This document shows, one piece after another, positions 51,266-62,242 of a DNA stretch of 64,000 bases. The translations under genes were made by a program, and so were the position numbers. Source of the stretch: Nereocystis luetkeana (taxonomy: Eukaryota > Sar > Phaeophyceae > Laminariales > Laminariaceae); contig JARUPZ010000026.1 of assembly GCA_031213475.1 (NCBI GenBank), positions 6,555,785 through 6,619,784 of the forward strand, given 5' to 3'. Within the stretch, counting starts at the first letter, position 1. Every line of letters begins with the position of its first letter. The notes under the pieces were generated by a model, which saw only the letters and a list, made by a program, of their open reading frames with translations, did no database searches and was not told the origin of the DNA.

Positions 51266-51428
51266 TTACAGTGGTGGTCCCGCTTTAGTGCCGGTATGTA
51301 TGCGCCAGCCGACAACACCGGCACTATAGCGGCGACCTGCACTACCCCGCACACTGCCATACCGGTTAGCCCCATTTGTGCCGAACGATCTCGCTGACAC
51401 TAAAGCGGGCAGCGGGCACTATAGAGAA
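51266..51428. mobile_element. Family I TIR element
   Basis: GATTACAGTGGTGGTCCCGC on the left, then TATGTATGCGCCAGCCGACA as in the 2110 copy, and GGGCACTATAGAG on the right. It lacks the terminal GGACCAC. Confidence 0.6.
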
Positions 51429-53743
51429 ACCGACACGATTGTAGTGATTGATTTGCGCCGCCGCTCCTCCCGTACATACGCACGAAAAGCGGAAGGCAGT
51501 TCGTCTGACTTTAAAATAAATGTGTACCGGTCGTCGGCTGTACCAGGTACGTGCAGTATTCGACGCCGCGTCGTTGTTGGTTTTTCGTGGAAGGCGTATA
51601 GTAAGGGGTAGATTTTACGACGTGGTGTGAAGCGCAACGGCTCGCATTGCGGACGGCTAGGGTTTGGTTTGGTGGAGTCGCGGAAAGGGTTTGGGTAGTG
51701 TTGGGCCGGGTGGGGTTGGGTAAGATAGGATAGGGTTATAGGTAGGAATGGTGGCGGAGAGGATAGTGGTTGGGCATTTTTTGCTTCGTCGTGGGGCGCT
51801 TCTCTTCTTGATCGGTTGCGTTTTAGGTGTCTGAAGAGACGCGGTCGGCTGGCTGGCTGCTGCGAAGGCCTTTGAAGAAAAAAGGCGGTGTCTCACTGAA
51901 GGAGGGGGGGTCAGGTAATGCAAGGGGGAGAGAAAGGGGGGGGATACGACCCATCTCCGTCCGATCTGCTCTCTTGGCATCGAGTTTGATCCTCAATGTT
52001 TCGCGGGGGAGGAGGGGGGCTGTTTTCGCCACCAAAAAGCTATGTATGATAGAACCAGCGCCCAGGCAGCGTATTTAGCTACCGTGTTTTCCGGGACTCT
52101 TCTAAGCTGTATATTGGGGGGGCATGGGCTCTTCTGTCTAGAGGGCAAAGGCGGTTTCAGCCGCTTCTTTCGGTACGGGGTTGAGGGAGGTTTTAGTTGG
52201 CCTAAGGTTTTTAGGCGAGCCAGGCGTTGTATCAAGAAACTGTGCGGAGGGGAAGGAGGATGGGGGGGGGGGGGGGGGGGGGGGGGGGCGTTGAGCTAGA
52301 CTTGTAGGCCAGGCACACGTTGTATCGAGAAACTGCGAGGTGTCGTACGACGTGACAAGATCGATGGACTTTCCCGTGTGTTCTTCCGCGGTGGTGGTGG
52401 TGGTGGTGGTGGTGGACAGACGGTGATGGCATCCACGCGTGCAATAATAGTCTTTGACCATGAACGCATGGCGTTCAAACACAACCAAGAGCATTCAGGC
52501 GTAGAGTATTCATAGAGGCTTGATGGGTCGATTGTGCTTTGGGGGGTTTCGCTGCCGCGGCTCCTCGCTACAGCATGCAATGTTTTTATTATTTTTGTGT
52601 CGAAAGCAAAAATAAGCTCAATAATGGTGCTTCCGTCGCGCCTCTTTTTTTCGAGTCGCGCGCGTGGGTGGGCCTGTTGCGGTCATGCCCATCCCCCAAA
52701 AAAGTCGAGCTTGTTTCTTGTTTTGTTTCGTTTTGTAAAAACACCTCACACAGGCGCGGTTTGCGGGTCGGTCGCCACGTCTCCATGGGCGGGGCGGTGG
52801 GGGTCCCAACCACGTACATAAGGTGTTCATTTTTTATTGGGTGATTTTACTATCGTGTGGGGGCAGTGCCCCAGCCAGACAGGGAGGGAGGGAGGAAAGA
52901 GGGAAGGAAAGAAAATACCAGGAAGGCAAAAAAATCAAAGTAAAAACGGGGGAGTAGTTGTTTTTTCTTTAGGTAACGTAAGGTGTCGTACGGTGTGCGG
53001 TCGGTATTTCTTCCTCTTCTTGCGTTGCAGAACGTGAATTGAAAATTTTGCTGTTAGCGAATCAGCAGCAAAATTGTAGACGTCCCGTGTAAGATACCCC
53101 CTTTGAGGAGCAGAATCGTTCAGTCAGTGTCGTACAAGAACAGACTACCTAAGGTCCTCTCTGTCTTTTTTCCTGGTGAGTGTTCAGACAGTGACGCTTT
53201 GCCTTTTTTCCTGCGCTAAGCGCGCAAAAAAATGAGTGTCTCGTTTTGTTCTCGGAAAGAAGGAAGGAGAAGGGCTGAAGTACAATAGAAGACAGGGCAG
53301 GACACATCGTAGTGGTAAAAAAGAAGACAGTTGATCTGGAGTGGGTTTCTAACTTGAAGAAATAGTGCTTTAAGACACTAGGATTACGTCAGTATAACTA
53401 GCGTCCGAATTTCTTGCAATATTCCGCTTTGAAACTCAGACTGTCTATCTTTATTCAGTGCTCGTGTTATCTCTATAGCTTTCTGTACTTTCGTAAGGAG
53501 GACAGGGGATTAAGGGGGAGGAAACACTCCACGTAAAACAAAACTTCAGAACAACGGCTTCTGAGTTTCTTAGTTCAGTTTTTTCGGTCTAGTTTACAGT
53601 TTCTCCCACGAAAACCAGCCTGCTTTTCTTAGTGCTGCGTGTCCGTAGCGAAGTTTCCTGCACGTTTGAAGAGAAGACTAAAGAGAAGGGAGAGAAGACA
53701 CCGAGATGAAGAACAAAATAACTCCCACCGACAAGCTCTTCTT
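51429..53743. other. Unassigned, with G-rich tracts
   Basis: Poly(G) of more than 25 residues at 52262-52288 and (TGG)n at 52391-52413. TACCAGGTA at 51541. Open frames on both strands show no family. 52840-53740 may extend a 3' transcribed region but no signal proves it. Confidence 0.4.
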
Positions 53744-53842
53744 GACCCTTTTTAGCACCGCACGCCCACATGCGGGGACAAAGTACTCGAACTGTAAGTA
53801 GTTTGTCCCCCAAAACGGGACTGGGGTCCTTAAAGGGCTGAG
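53744..53842. mobile_element. Family A MITE
   Basis: TTGACCCTTTTTAGCACCGC on the left, GGGACTGGGGTCCTTAAAGG on the right. It has diverged in the left arm (ACGCCCACATGCGGGG). Confidence 0.78.
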
Positions 53843-53866
53843 GGAAAGGGGTGGAAGAGTATATGG

Positions 53867-54106
53867 GTCTCGGTTTCCGGCTGGTATCATGTCAACTGAT
53901 GGTTTGGGAAGCGGAGGGGAGGAACCAAGTTGTGTTTGATCTCCGGCACAGACGCTTGTTAATAAGTGCCTGGGGCAGGGAGCAAAATAGCATGGGGATG
54001 GCGTCAAGTGATGGCCGCGGGGGTGAACGAGGGGGGTGGGAGGGATCAAGCTGCAGTAGCGCTTGTTCTGTCTCCGGCACAGACACTAGCCGTCTGCCCC
54101 TGATGG
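53867..54106 (+). repeat. Imperfect tandem repeat Q, two units
   Basis: Unit 1: GTCTCGGTTTCCGGCTGGTA...TTGATCTCCGGCACAGACGC...AGTGCCTGGGGCAGGGAGC. Unit 2, in the same order: GATGGCGTCAAGTGATGG...GTCTCCGGCACAGACACTAG. Two more units are at 54537-54850. Confidence 0.7.
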
Positions 54107-54536
54107 AGCAAGCCCCCCTATCTCCCTCCCCCCTCGCCCTCAGCTTCGACGCGCTTCCTCTCGCTCCCGCGGCGGCACCGTTTATCAAAAAGTGCCTCGC
54201 GGGCCGGTAGAGACCAAGAATCGCGCGAGTGCAAGATGGAGATACCGCAGTAAGTATATCGATTGGCATTCATTGCTTGAGCGATTTTTCAATTGACATC
54301 GTTGGGTTTTTTTTCGAGGTTAAGTTTTTTTCAAGTAGGGTATTCAACCGAATACTGTGGGGACTTCGGGTATGCACCCGGGTACCAATTGTGGTTGTGT
54401 TTATACTCGGGTATGTACGTACCGGAGTATCAAAGGTGGTTGTTTGGGTCATCCTCAGGTATTTACCCTTGTACCCCAAGAGTATGCAGCCCTACGACAC
54501 CCAACTTTGGTCGTTTTTGGTCCCAAGCAGGGGGGG

Positions 54537-54850
54537 GAGAGTACGGGTCGCGGTTTTCCGGCTGGTGCCAATGTGTCAACGATTGCCGGGTGGGAGAGGG
54601 TCGCAGCGGGGGGGGGGGGGGGGGGGGTCGACCTGATTCTTATTGCTATCTCCGGCACAGTCGCTTGTTGAAAAGTGCTGAGGCTGGGAGCGCGAATGAG
54701 CATGGGTATCGGTTTCCTGCTGGTGTCAATTAATTGTCGGGGGGGGGAGGGGAGGAAGAGGGGGGGGAGGGGAGGGGGATCGAGCTGGTTCGGTTGTGTT
54801 TCTTCAAGTCCCCAGCACAGACGCCTATTTACTAATAGGTGTTGATTTTT
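54537..54850 (+). repeat. Imperfect tandem repeat Q, two further units
   Basis: Each unit has GGTTTTCCGGCTGGTG or GGTTTCCTGCTGGTGTCAAT, a G-rich run, CTCCGGCACAG or CCCCAGCACAGACGC, and a short stem around TTGTTGAAAAGTGC or ATTTACTAATAGG. G tracts at 54608-54628 and 54738-54772 have expanded. Confidence 0.7.
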
Positions 54851-54984
54851 CACTGAAGACTTGCGAGAGACGAATGGACCACGGACGGAGTTTCAGTTGT
54901 TGTATGTACAGCCCAAAATGGGGCAGGGGTTAGGGGTTAGCGGGCCAGGTTCCAGTAATTTCAGGAAAGTTGCGTGCGTCTGTG

Positions 54985-55032
54985 CACAGCAGCGGCAGCA
55001 GCAGCGGCGGCGGCGGCGATAGCAGCAGCAGC
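54985..55032. repeat. CAG/CGG trinucleotide tract
   Basis: (CAG)n interrupted by CGG, then (CGG)n and (AGC)n. A minus-strand open frame across it would code poly-Arg/Cys and is not credible as a protein. Confidence 0.8.
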
Positions 55033-55125
55033 GTGGTGTACCTCTTTTAGTATCACACTCAAACTTTCTCTCGGGAGAGCACGGTGACAAGCGTTGAGCG
55101 CGTTGGCTTTTGCGTCAGCTTTTTG

Positions 55126-55207
55126 CATGAGCGTTTGCGTTAGCTTTGCGTTAGCTTTGCGTTAGCTTTGCGTTAGCGTTGCGTTGGGTTTGCGTTAGCT
55201 TTGCGTA
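55126..55207 (+). repeat. 11-12 bp tandem repeat GCGTTAGCTTT
   Basis: About seven units of TTTGCGTTAGC with occasional loss of one T or substitution (GCGTTGGGTTT). Confidence 0.88.
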
Positions 55208-55554
55208 AAGTTCGCTTCATATAGCTCCTCACTGTGATAGCTAGGTCCGCATCACGACGCTTTGCAGGTATCCCGGGCGCATTTTCAATGACGATTGACG
55301 GCCCGGCCCCACTATTAGTTTTGACGTTCGTGCGTTTTTGTGTTTCGTCTTTGCTTTCCTAGCAATTTTTTTGTTGTTGTTAGCTCTAGCCACTACCTTG
55401 TACCTGGTATACCCCCATAAAATGAGCATTTACGGGCAAAAGGTATTATACAGCGGTCTAGATATATATGCTTCGGGGTTGCCGGTCGTACGTACGCACG
55501 GTGGTCAATCAGCTTGGAAGCTAAAAGGCCGGTCATTTTTTTGACACGTCAAAG

Positions 55555-55812
55555 CCTGTTTTGGCCTGAATATACTAGTGTTGGTGTAGGGGGTGGCCAG
55601 TCAAGGGGCCAAACCGCTGTCTCCCAGCACCTGGGCATACTAGTTTTAGGATCGAGAACGGTCAGTCAAGGGGTCAAACAGCGGTTTCCCAGCAACTGAA
55701 TATACTAGTTTTAGTATTGAGGCGGTCAGTCAAGGGATCAAACCGCGGTCTCCCAGCACCTGAATATGTTAGTTTTAGTTTGGGGGCCGGTCAGTCAGTC
55801 AGTCAGTCAGTC
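55555..55812 (+). repeat. 73 bp tandem repeat followed by (CAGT)n
   Basis: About 3.5 units of GAATATACTAGTTTTAG...GGTCAGTCAAGGGGTCAAAC...GCGGTCTCCCAGCACCT. The array ends in five to six GTCA/CAGT steps at 55790-55812, which look like slippage inside the GGTCAGTCAA part of the unit. Confidence 0.85.
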
Positions 55813-57653
55813 AAAAGGGATACACAAACGCGTACAGTAGCCTCTTCGTTCCTTGCTGGCCGCGTGCAGCGTGCGTAATGTCGTACTACCCAACATCTGC
55901 CCCCCGTGAACGGGGATTTATCCGTCGTGTGTGTTTTCTCTTCTTGATAACTGATATTAATATTAATAGTATCTCTCGAGTTTGTTTGTCTCTTTTTCGG
56001 GGTTGAGGGTGTGCGCGGGTGGAGGAGTGGGAGAGGGGGATGGGGGGTACAAGGAAGAGGAGGGGAAAGAGTAGCACCTCCGCGGACCGGTAAATAGAAA
56101 TACCAAAAATCGCGCGCGCAAGTTTGATGGGCGTCGCTGTTTTTGTGTTTTTGGGTGATTTGTCCAAGCGTGTGTTGGTAGGGTACCAGGGAGTATGTAC
56201 TAAACTCACTCTTGGTCGTTGTCTGTCCCTCTCTAGTCCGGTGGTGGTGGTGGTGATGATGCATGCAATATTTTATATTTATACTTGGTGCATATTGTGT
56301 TGGGCTTTGGCTTTATATAACATATAGACATGTGTGCTGTCCGTTATAAAATGTATATTTTTTCAGGGCTGTGTGCGTGTTATGTACCTGTACTGTGTAC
56401 CGAAGGGTGTCCAGCGTGGAGTTTGATAGTTGTCCGGGGGGTAGCCTAGGTGGTGGTGGGGGGGGTTGCAGGATCTGAAAAAGTGGACGGACTGGACCAG
56501 AACGGACCGTTCTCGGCCCTTTGGACTCGTCAAGATGTCGGCTGACGATCTAGTTTTGGCCCGACAAGGCCTCTAAATTACACTAGCTTTAGTTTACGTG
56601 TACCTTGACAACTTCCGTTGACGGGTTTGACATGTGTCCTTGACTTTTTTGACTGCAATAATTGACGGCTGTCCCTGAAGGAGAACGAGACTGGTGTCGA
56701 CCGATTATTTTGCCGTTGACGCTAATTCATGACAGGCGGCTATACAAAGCTTACGTCAAGCTTTTGAGTAAATAAATAATTTATTCATGCGCCGAAAAAA
56801 TCTGATTGCGTGGTTGGTCATTTCTTTTTCAAACCGAGTGGTTCTGATTGGTGGGGAAAAAATATAAAATATCCCTGAATGACGCGTGACGTGATATAAC
56901 AATACAAGGTGGCGTCCGTTTCTGTCCGTGGAGTTTTTTATTGCTTTCTGTGGAGTTCTCTATTGCCGTGGATTGCTTCACCGCAGCTTTCTGTGGAGTT
57001 TTTTATTTATGTGTCCTGATTGGCGGATGGAAATGGCGTGGTAGGTAGGGCTAGGCCACAGTGCGGTCTTTTCCCCGCTCCTTCGTTGCCGCTGCTGAGC
57101 GAGATAGATGAAGGAAGGTACATGTAGAGATATGGAAACCGCAGAAATATCTAATAGTGCTGCGATCACAGAAAATTCGGGAATTATTCTGGAGAAAGTT
57201 CGGCAGAAAAAACCGTCTGGAGAAAATGCTGGAGGTCCTGGAGAAATATATTATAAAGACTCGAAGAACGATCTGAAGAAGATTCTGCTGATAGTCTCGT
57301 GAAAAAATTAAGTATATCCCGAAGAAAAAATCCGGCAACCCTCTGAAGATGATCGATAACGCAACGCCAACGACGACAACGACGAGGAATACAAAAGGCT
57401 TCATCAAATTGTTGCGTAAGGGCGACGATCGATCTTGAAATAAAAAATGTTGTCGTCAGTGATAGTATAGTTGGTTGACTCGCTACTGTAATACTTGGTT
57501 GGGGTGCGGTCCGAACATCTATAAATATATTAATTATATATAGACAGCGTGATGGCCAATTTATAGCTTTATCATTGTAGTGCCTCTAATACCAACTTAT
57601 TTAAAAAATATATACCTCACGTACTTCAAAATCAACTTTTGTAGGCTCCCTTC
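55813..57653. other. No recognisable gene
   Basis: An ATATTAATAG near-match at 55959, a repeated CTGTGGAGTTTTTTATT at 56931 and 56991, and a Phe/Val-rich minus-strand open frame (57051-57407) without recognised domains. Confidence 0.4.
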
Positions 57654-58378
57654 GTGCAACAACGTAAAAAAAATGTATCTCACATACTCCGAAATCACCT
57701 TTTGCAAGCTGTGCCTTCGTGCGACGTTCCAAGATCTTGTCCTTTGCGACGTCATCTTCGAAACACGCATGTGTTCCTGCCCTCCTGCGCTTTGAACATC
57801 CGGTCCTCGTCATCTACCGCCGCTTCACCCGAAGTCCATCGAAATAAGAGTCTTTCGAGCTACCGAGGGGTTCACGCAATCCTTTCTGTCGTCTTTCGTA
57901 CACTACATACACCGCGCTGTGGACTATTATTGCAGACAACAAAGCAGTACCTTCCTCTATATAGCTCTGCAACAACACCCAATTTCCAAATCATCCCCTC
58001 CCTATCTCTTTCTACCGCAGCTCACTGCTGTACACACATAATCATGCACGCTCGGCACAAGAAGGTATCTCCCGTGTTTGTCCCACGTCCCACCGCGTTG
58101 TTGGTCGATCGTACTTTGCCGTTACGTATCGAAAACCCGCCGCAATTTTTATTATTTAACCAACCGACTTCACCTCCCGTATAAAGAGGATGAGCGACGC
58201 TCGCTACACCGCGTTGTTGGTGACCCGTGGTGATGACGATCAGCTTCGGCGCGAAGACCTTGCCCCGAGCAAAGACAACTCAACTGCATACAGCAGCGGA
58301 AGGAAGAAGCCTGCCTGCAGCACCTGTGGTGAGACAGCACAAACCGCCTATCGCCGCAACGCGGAGACTCACGAATGA
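57654..58378 (+). other. Two consecutive open frames, unassigned
   Basis: 57654-58184 (176 codons) and 58190-58378 (62 codons) are open on the plus strand. CTATATAGCTCTGCAAC at 57957 resembles a TATA-plus-start arrangement. The second starts MSDARYTALLVTRGDDD and has a CSTCGE pair of cysteines. I recognise no family. It may be the 5' end of a spliced gene or a retroelement leader. Confidence 0.3.
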
Positions 58379-58569
58379 ACTGGGCGGATGAGTTACCGGT
58401 AAAAGAAGTTGACCAAAGGCATACGACACCTAACTATACCTCCAACAGGGCGCGAAGTCGGCCAATGGGTTGGCAGCGTCTGTCTGTCTGCCTCGCAACA
58501 ACCCGACCGCGAGAGATGAGTTAACCCGTATTCTTCACACAGTTAGTTCCGTACCCATTTATCTCCATT

Positions 58570-59235
58570 TCACAGCCACTCCGAGTAATTTTCGTACTTC
58601 GAGTACTTCGAGTATTAGAGTACTCGTGGTCTAAATACTCAGAGTACTTGGAGTATGAACAGTACTGAAGGCCCAAATACCCCCGAGTACTGGGAGTATG
58701 AGCAGTACTTATTAAGTCGAGTACAAGCAGTACCCGGAGTACAAACATCTAAATTACTCGGAGTACTTCGAGTATCGCGAGTATTGAACCCAGGAATACT
58801 TCATCATCCGAGTTAAATACTCCGAGTAATACTCTAACCCGGAGTACCTTGGAGTATAAAACCCTGAAATACTCCGAGTATCACTCGTACCTCTGAATAT
58901 ATATGAAGCCCTGAAATACTCCGAGTATTGAAGTTTTCGCAGTACGAAATGCCCAAGTACTCCGAGTACTTAAAGTAGGAGCAGTACAAGATCCCCAAAT
59001 ACTTCAAGTACAACGAGTATTCTAGAGTACCGAACCCCAAAATACTCGGAGTACAGCAGTACTTCAGAGTATCGAACCCCAAAATGCTCCGAGCACAAGA
59101 AGTATTGAGACTGATCATACCCGAAATACTCCGAGTACGAGCAGTATCCCGGAGTATCGAGTCCTGAAATACTCCGAGTACACGAAATACCTGAAGTAAT
59201 TTATCTCCGATACTCGTTACTTTACTTCAAAGTAC
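58570..59235. repeat. Degenerate array of the palindrome TACTCGGAGTA
   Basis: More than 660 bp in which ACTCCGAGTA, TACTTCGAGTA and AGTACTCGGAGTA recur every 12-40 bp, separated by AAACCCTGAAAT/AACCCCAAAAT. Every unit is self-complementary. Open frames here are repeat artefacts. Confidence 0.88.
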
Positions 59236-59746
59236 TCGGAGCATCTATCTGCACCTTCCCATATTGATATCTTACGAGCGTCGTCTGGCCTTTACTCAGG
59301 ACGACCCAATCCGGCACACTGTTCTGTCCATGACCACTTCAATTACAGCCGTTCTTCGTGCAGATACGTCTCGTACGACATTTATAAATTCCGTTACCAC
59401 TGCTGCTGCCGTCTCCATCATCCTCGTATGTGTGATGAAGTAAGTTCGACATCGTTTTCATTTCATTATCCTACCAGCACGGTCGTCTGACCTCTGCTCT
59501 GACACCTCGATTTAACACACCTCATCCTCTCGATTAAAGTAATAATATTGACGACCGTTCATTCGGATATTTCCAGGGATCTTTATGTGAAGATATGGCC
59601 GAGGTAAGGGTAAGTAAGGGTAAGAGACGCAGGTGTATCTGGCAGCTGGGAAGCAGTGCTTCGCTTCTTCTTATATAGATCTTCTTTATTGATGACTAGA
59701 GCTGAGGAGGTGCTCTGGTAGAGGAGTGAGAGGTAGGGGGGTGGGA
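59236..59746. other. Spacer before the left direct repeat
   Basis: Contains ATGTGTGATGAAGTAAGTTC at 59430, a good-looking splice donor context without a recognised exon, and a purine run GAGAGGTAGGGGGGTGGGA at 59729. Confidence 0.4.
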
Positions 59747-60087
59747 CTCGACGCTCAGATATACTCGTCCCTACCCACGCTACAAGCTCTCCTGAATTCC
59801 TCTTATCTAACGTACTCCTAAATAACTTTCCTATGGCTACCGAACGTTCTTCTGCTAATATAAGAACTTCTCACTTTACGATCCTATCTGCGTTAAGGAG
59901 CATTACTCTTGTCTAACGGCCCATCCGCCTTAGAGAACATTCCTAAAAGACGGTTACACTCAACTACCGGAATATCCGCCAGGTTAATCCATTCTTTGGA
60001 TTATTCTCGTATTCCTCAGGCTACGAAACTGCCGACTATATTATCTGTATCTATAATAGCCCATGAGTACTCGACTCATATCACATT
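59747..60087. repeat. Long direct repeat R, left copy (possible LTR)
   Basis: From CTCGACGCTCAGATATACTC to GACTCATATCACATT. The right copy at 61879-62234 matches over the full length with a few indels (for example TCTA in the right copy). The distance and same orientation fit LTRs or a segmental duplication. Confidence 0.78.
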
Positions 60088-60134
60088 AGCCCACCCTGAA
60101 TAGTCGTATATGCAGACCACAAGATGGTCGAAGG

Positions 60135-60626
60135 ATGATGACAAAGTTCATCCCAAACGACCAGGAAAATGTGGTCGAAGATGCGGCTATTCGAAACAAA
60201 AGAAATGAGGCTATAGATCCCCCCACACCTCGTCATAAGACCCAAACACTGCGAAGGGGTGTTTACTTAGAACAACCACTGAAATGTATAGACAAAAGGA
60301 GGGGAGGAAATAACTCAGGTAAGCGAAAGCAGAAAAAGGCGAAGCCAAAACCGAAGAGAGACGAAAGAAAACAGGAGACAGAACAAAAACCGAAGCGAAG
60401 GCTGAAGAAGAAACCTAGTACCGAAGTGAAGGCGAAAGAAGGGCGCACAGACGTATTACTGGGGCCATTGTCTGGGGCACAAAAAGGTGCGAACGGGGGT
60501 TGGTCGCCGAACCGGGTTGGCAAACTAGGAAACTCGCGAAAGGAGGCAGTGACCGCAATAAAAAAAACACATCTATATCTGGTAGGAGTAATGCCTTGTC
60601 TTGTGGCGGAGGTCCTAACGTGGTAG
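60135..60626 (+). other. Lysine-rich open frame between direct repeats
   Basis: 164 codons starting MMTKFIPNDQENVVEDAAI, with a strongly basic centre (KRKQKKAKPKPKRDERKQE). It has no recognised domain. Its position between repeats suggests an element-encoded basic (gag-like) protein, but this is conjecture. Beyond the stop, to 61500, no open frame longer than about 90 codons is informative on this strand. Confidence 0.3.
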
Positions 60627-61530
60627 ACATCACTCAGGAGAAACAGGTCGCTGCTAAAGTGCAAAGAGGGCTGCGTACCCTAGGGGCTATTAAAACTGGG
60701 AGACGGAGCGAACAACGCGGCGTCTGGGAGGCCTCTTCGTGGTATGAACTATACCAGCAAACGTAGCAAGGTATTTTACTCAACAAGAAAAACTCAAGAA
60801 GATCCGCAAGGAGATTGGCAAAATGCGTGCAGTTCAAGGTGGTAGATAGCGCAGGGCTAAAACACTAGCGTGTGCAACTCGGCCAACAGGGGCAACATCA
60901 AAGATGGTGTCGTTTGCCACAGAGCAGAGGGGCGCGCGGAATACCAAACAAAAGATGAAGAAACCTAAGAAAAAGAAAACAAAGCACGATCGGGACCAGG
61001 AAACTAACTGAAAGCAGAACACATGTATGTCGGGGAAAGTCGATCTTGGCAGAACCGCCATGGTTGATAACTCTGCGGCCTTCCGGGGCGGCAATGCTAT
61101 CCGGACCCTACTTGGCAAACATAGAAGAACCACGGGTGAGCTGGAAGCTCGATATAATCTTAGCTCGATGACCGTCTGAAACAGGGGTCGGTGGAAACCG
61201 ACGGAGGCCAGGGTACAGCCCAGGCTACGACACGATTTTACCTCGGCGTAGTATTGCCAATGATTTGCGGTAGGCTGATGAAGTACAAACACATATGAAA
61301 ATTACGGTATCGCTGCGACTCGGTGGCCTGAACGTAAGAAGGCAACACGGAGGTGTAGGCGATATGAAGAAAACAAAAGGTAGACGGAAACAAATGCACC
61401 CAAGAAGCTGGCTGCTGGTGACTATTGAAGACTAACCGTTAAACCCTGAAGAACTACTTTAATATATTGTTGACTAACCAGAAACAAGTACCCAGAACTA
61501 AAAAAATATACCAGGTATGCTAAACCAAGG

Positions 61531-61902
61531 CTAACCAGAGGGGGGAGTGGAAACCGTGGGGGCTCCGCGGGACACATCATAGTTCCGCAGCAGCGCACGT
61601 GCTAGGCTCCCGTTCCCATGGCGTTGAAGACACCACGAACCGTACACGGCGTTCCGTGCTGTAGTGTAGCGGGCGGGTTGAAGGTCGATCTTGATCGGTC
61701 CGGGGTCATCCAGGAGCCGGATGATGTAGGAGCCGCCCGGTGAAGGTTCCGGTGGAGTTCCTGAAGAAGCGTCCGGGGGTGAGCGGTGAGCGATCTTGCC
61801 CAGCCACCAGAGGCCGTCGCGCGCTTTGTACCATATGTGCGCTCCGGATGGGAGGATGGTGGTGCTGAAGTTGTGGAGCTCGACGCTCAGATATACTCGT
61901 CC
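61531..61902 (-). pseudogene. Retroelement-like carboxy-terminal fragment
   Basis: The minus strand is open for 123 codons without a start. It reads ILPSGAHIWYKARDGLWWLG, then YIIRLLDDPGPIKIDLQPAR, YTTARNAVYGSWCLQ and a stop at 61531. The aromatic WYKARDGLWWLGKI segment and the following RLLDDPGPIK resemble small barrel domains found at the end of some algal and oomycete retrotransposon polyproteins. I cannot name the clade. The upstream protease, integrase or reverse transcriptase part is absent, so it is a deletion remnant. Confidence 0.45.
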
Positions 61903-62234
61903 CTACCCACGCTACAAGCTCTCCTAAATTCCTCTTATCTAACGTACTCCTAAATAGCTTTCCTATGGCTACCGAACGTTCTTTTCTGCTAATAATATAA
62001 GAACTTCTCACGTACGTTACGATCCTATCTGCGTTAAGGAACATTACTCTTGTCTAACGGCCTATCTATCCGCCTTAGAGAACATTCCTAAAAGACGGTT
62101 ACTCTCAACTACCGGAATATCCGCCAGGTTAGTCCATTCTTTGGATTTTATTCTCGTATTCCTCAGGCTACGAAACTGCCGACTATATTATCTGTATCTA
62201 TAATAGCCCATGAGCACTCGACTCATATCACATT
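61879..62234. repeat. Long direct repeat R, right copy (possible LTR)
   Basis: Same sequence as 59747-60087, with small insertions such as TATC after CGGCCTATC at about 62065. The immediate outer flank changes to the CGGTTCGGT array. Confidence 0.78.
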
Positions 62235-62242
62235 TACGTGTA

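Noticed and set aside
51657-51760. Telomere-like GGGTTTGG/GGGTT-rich stretch
   Set aside because: Words such as GGGTTTGGGTAG are irregular and do not form a TTAGGG or TTTAGGG array.
21385-58570. CRISPR array candidates among the tandem repeats
   Set aside because: Repeats are contiguous or imperfect, spacers are not unique and of equal length, no cas genes are present, and the DNA is eukaryotic.
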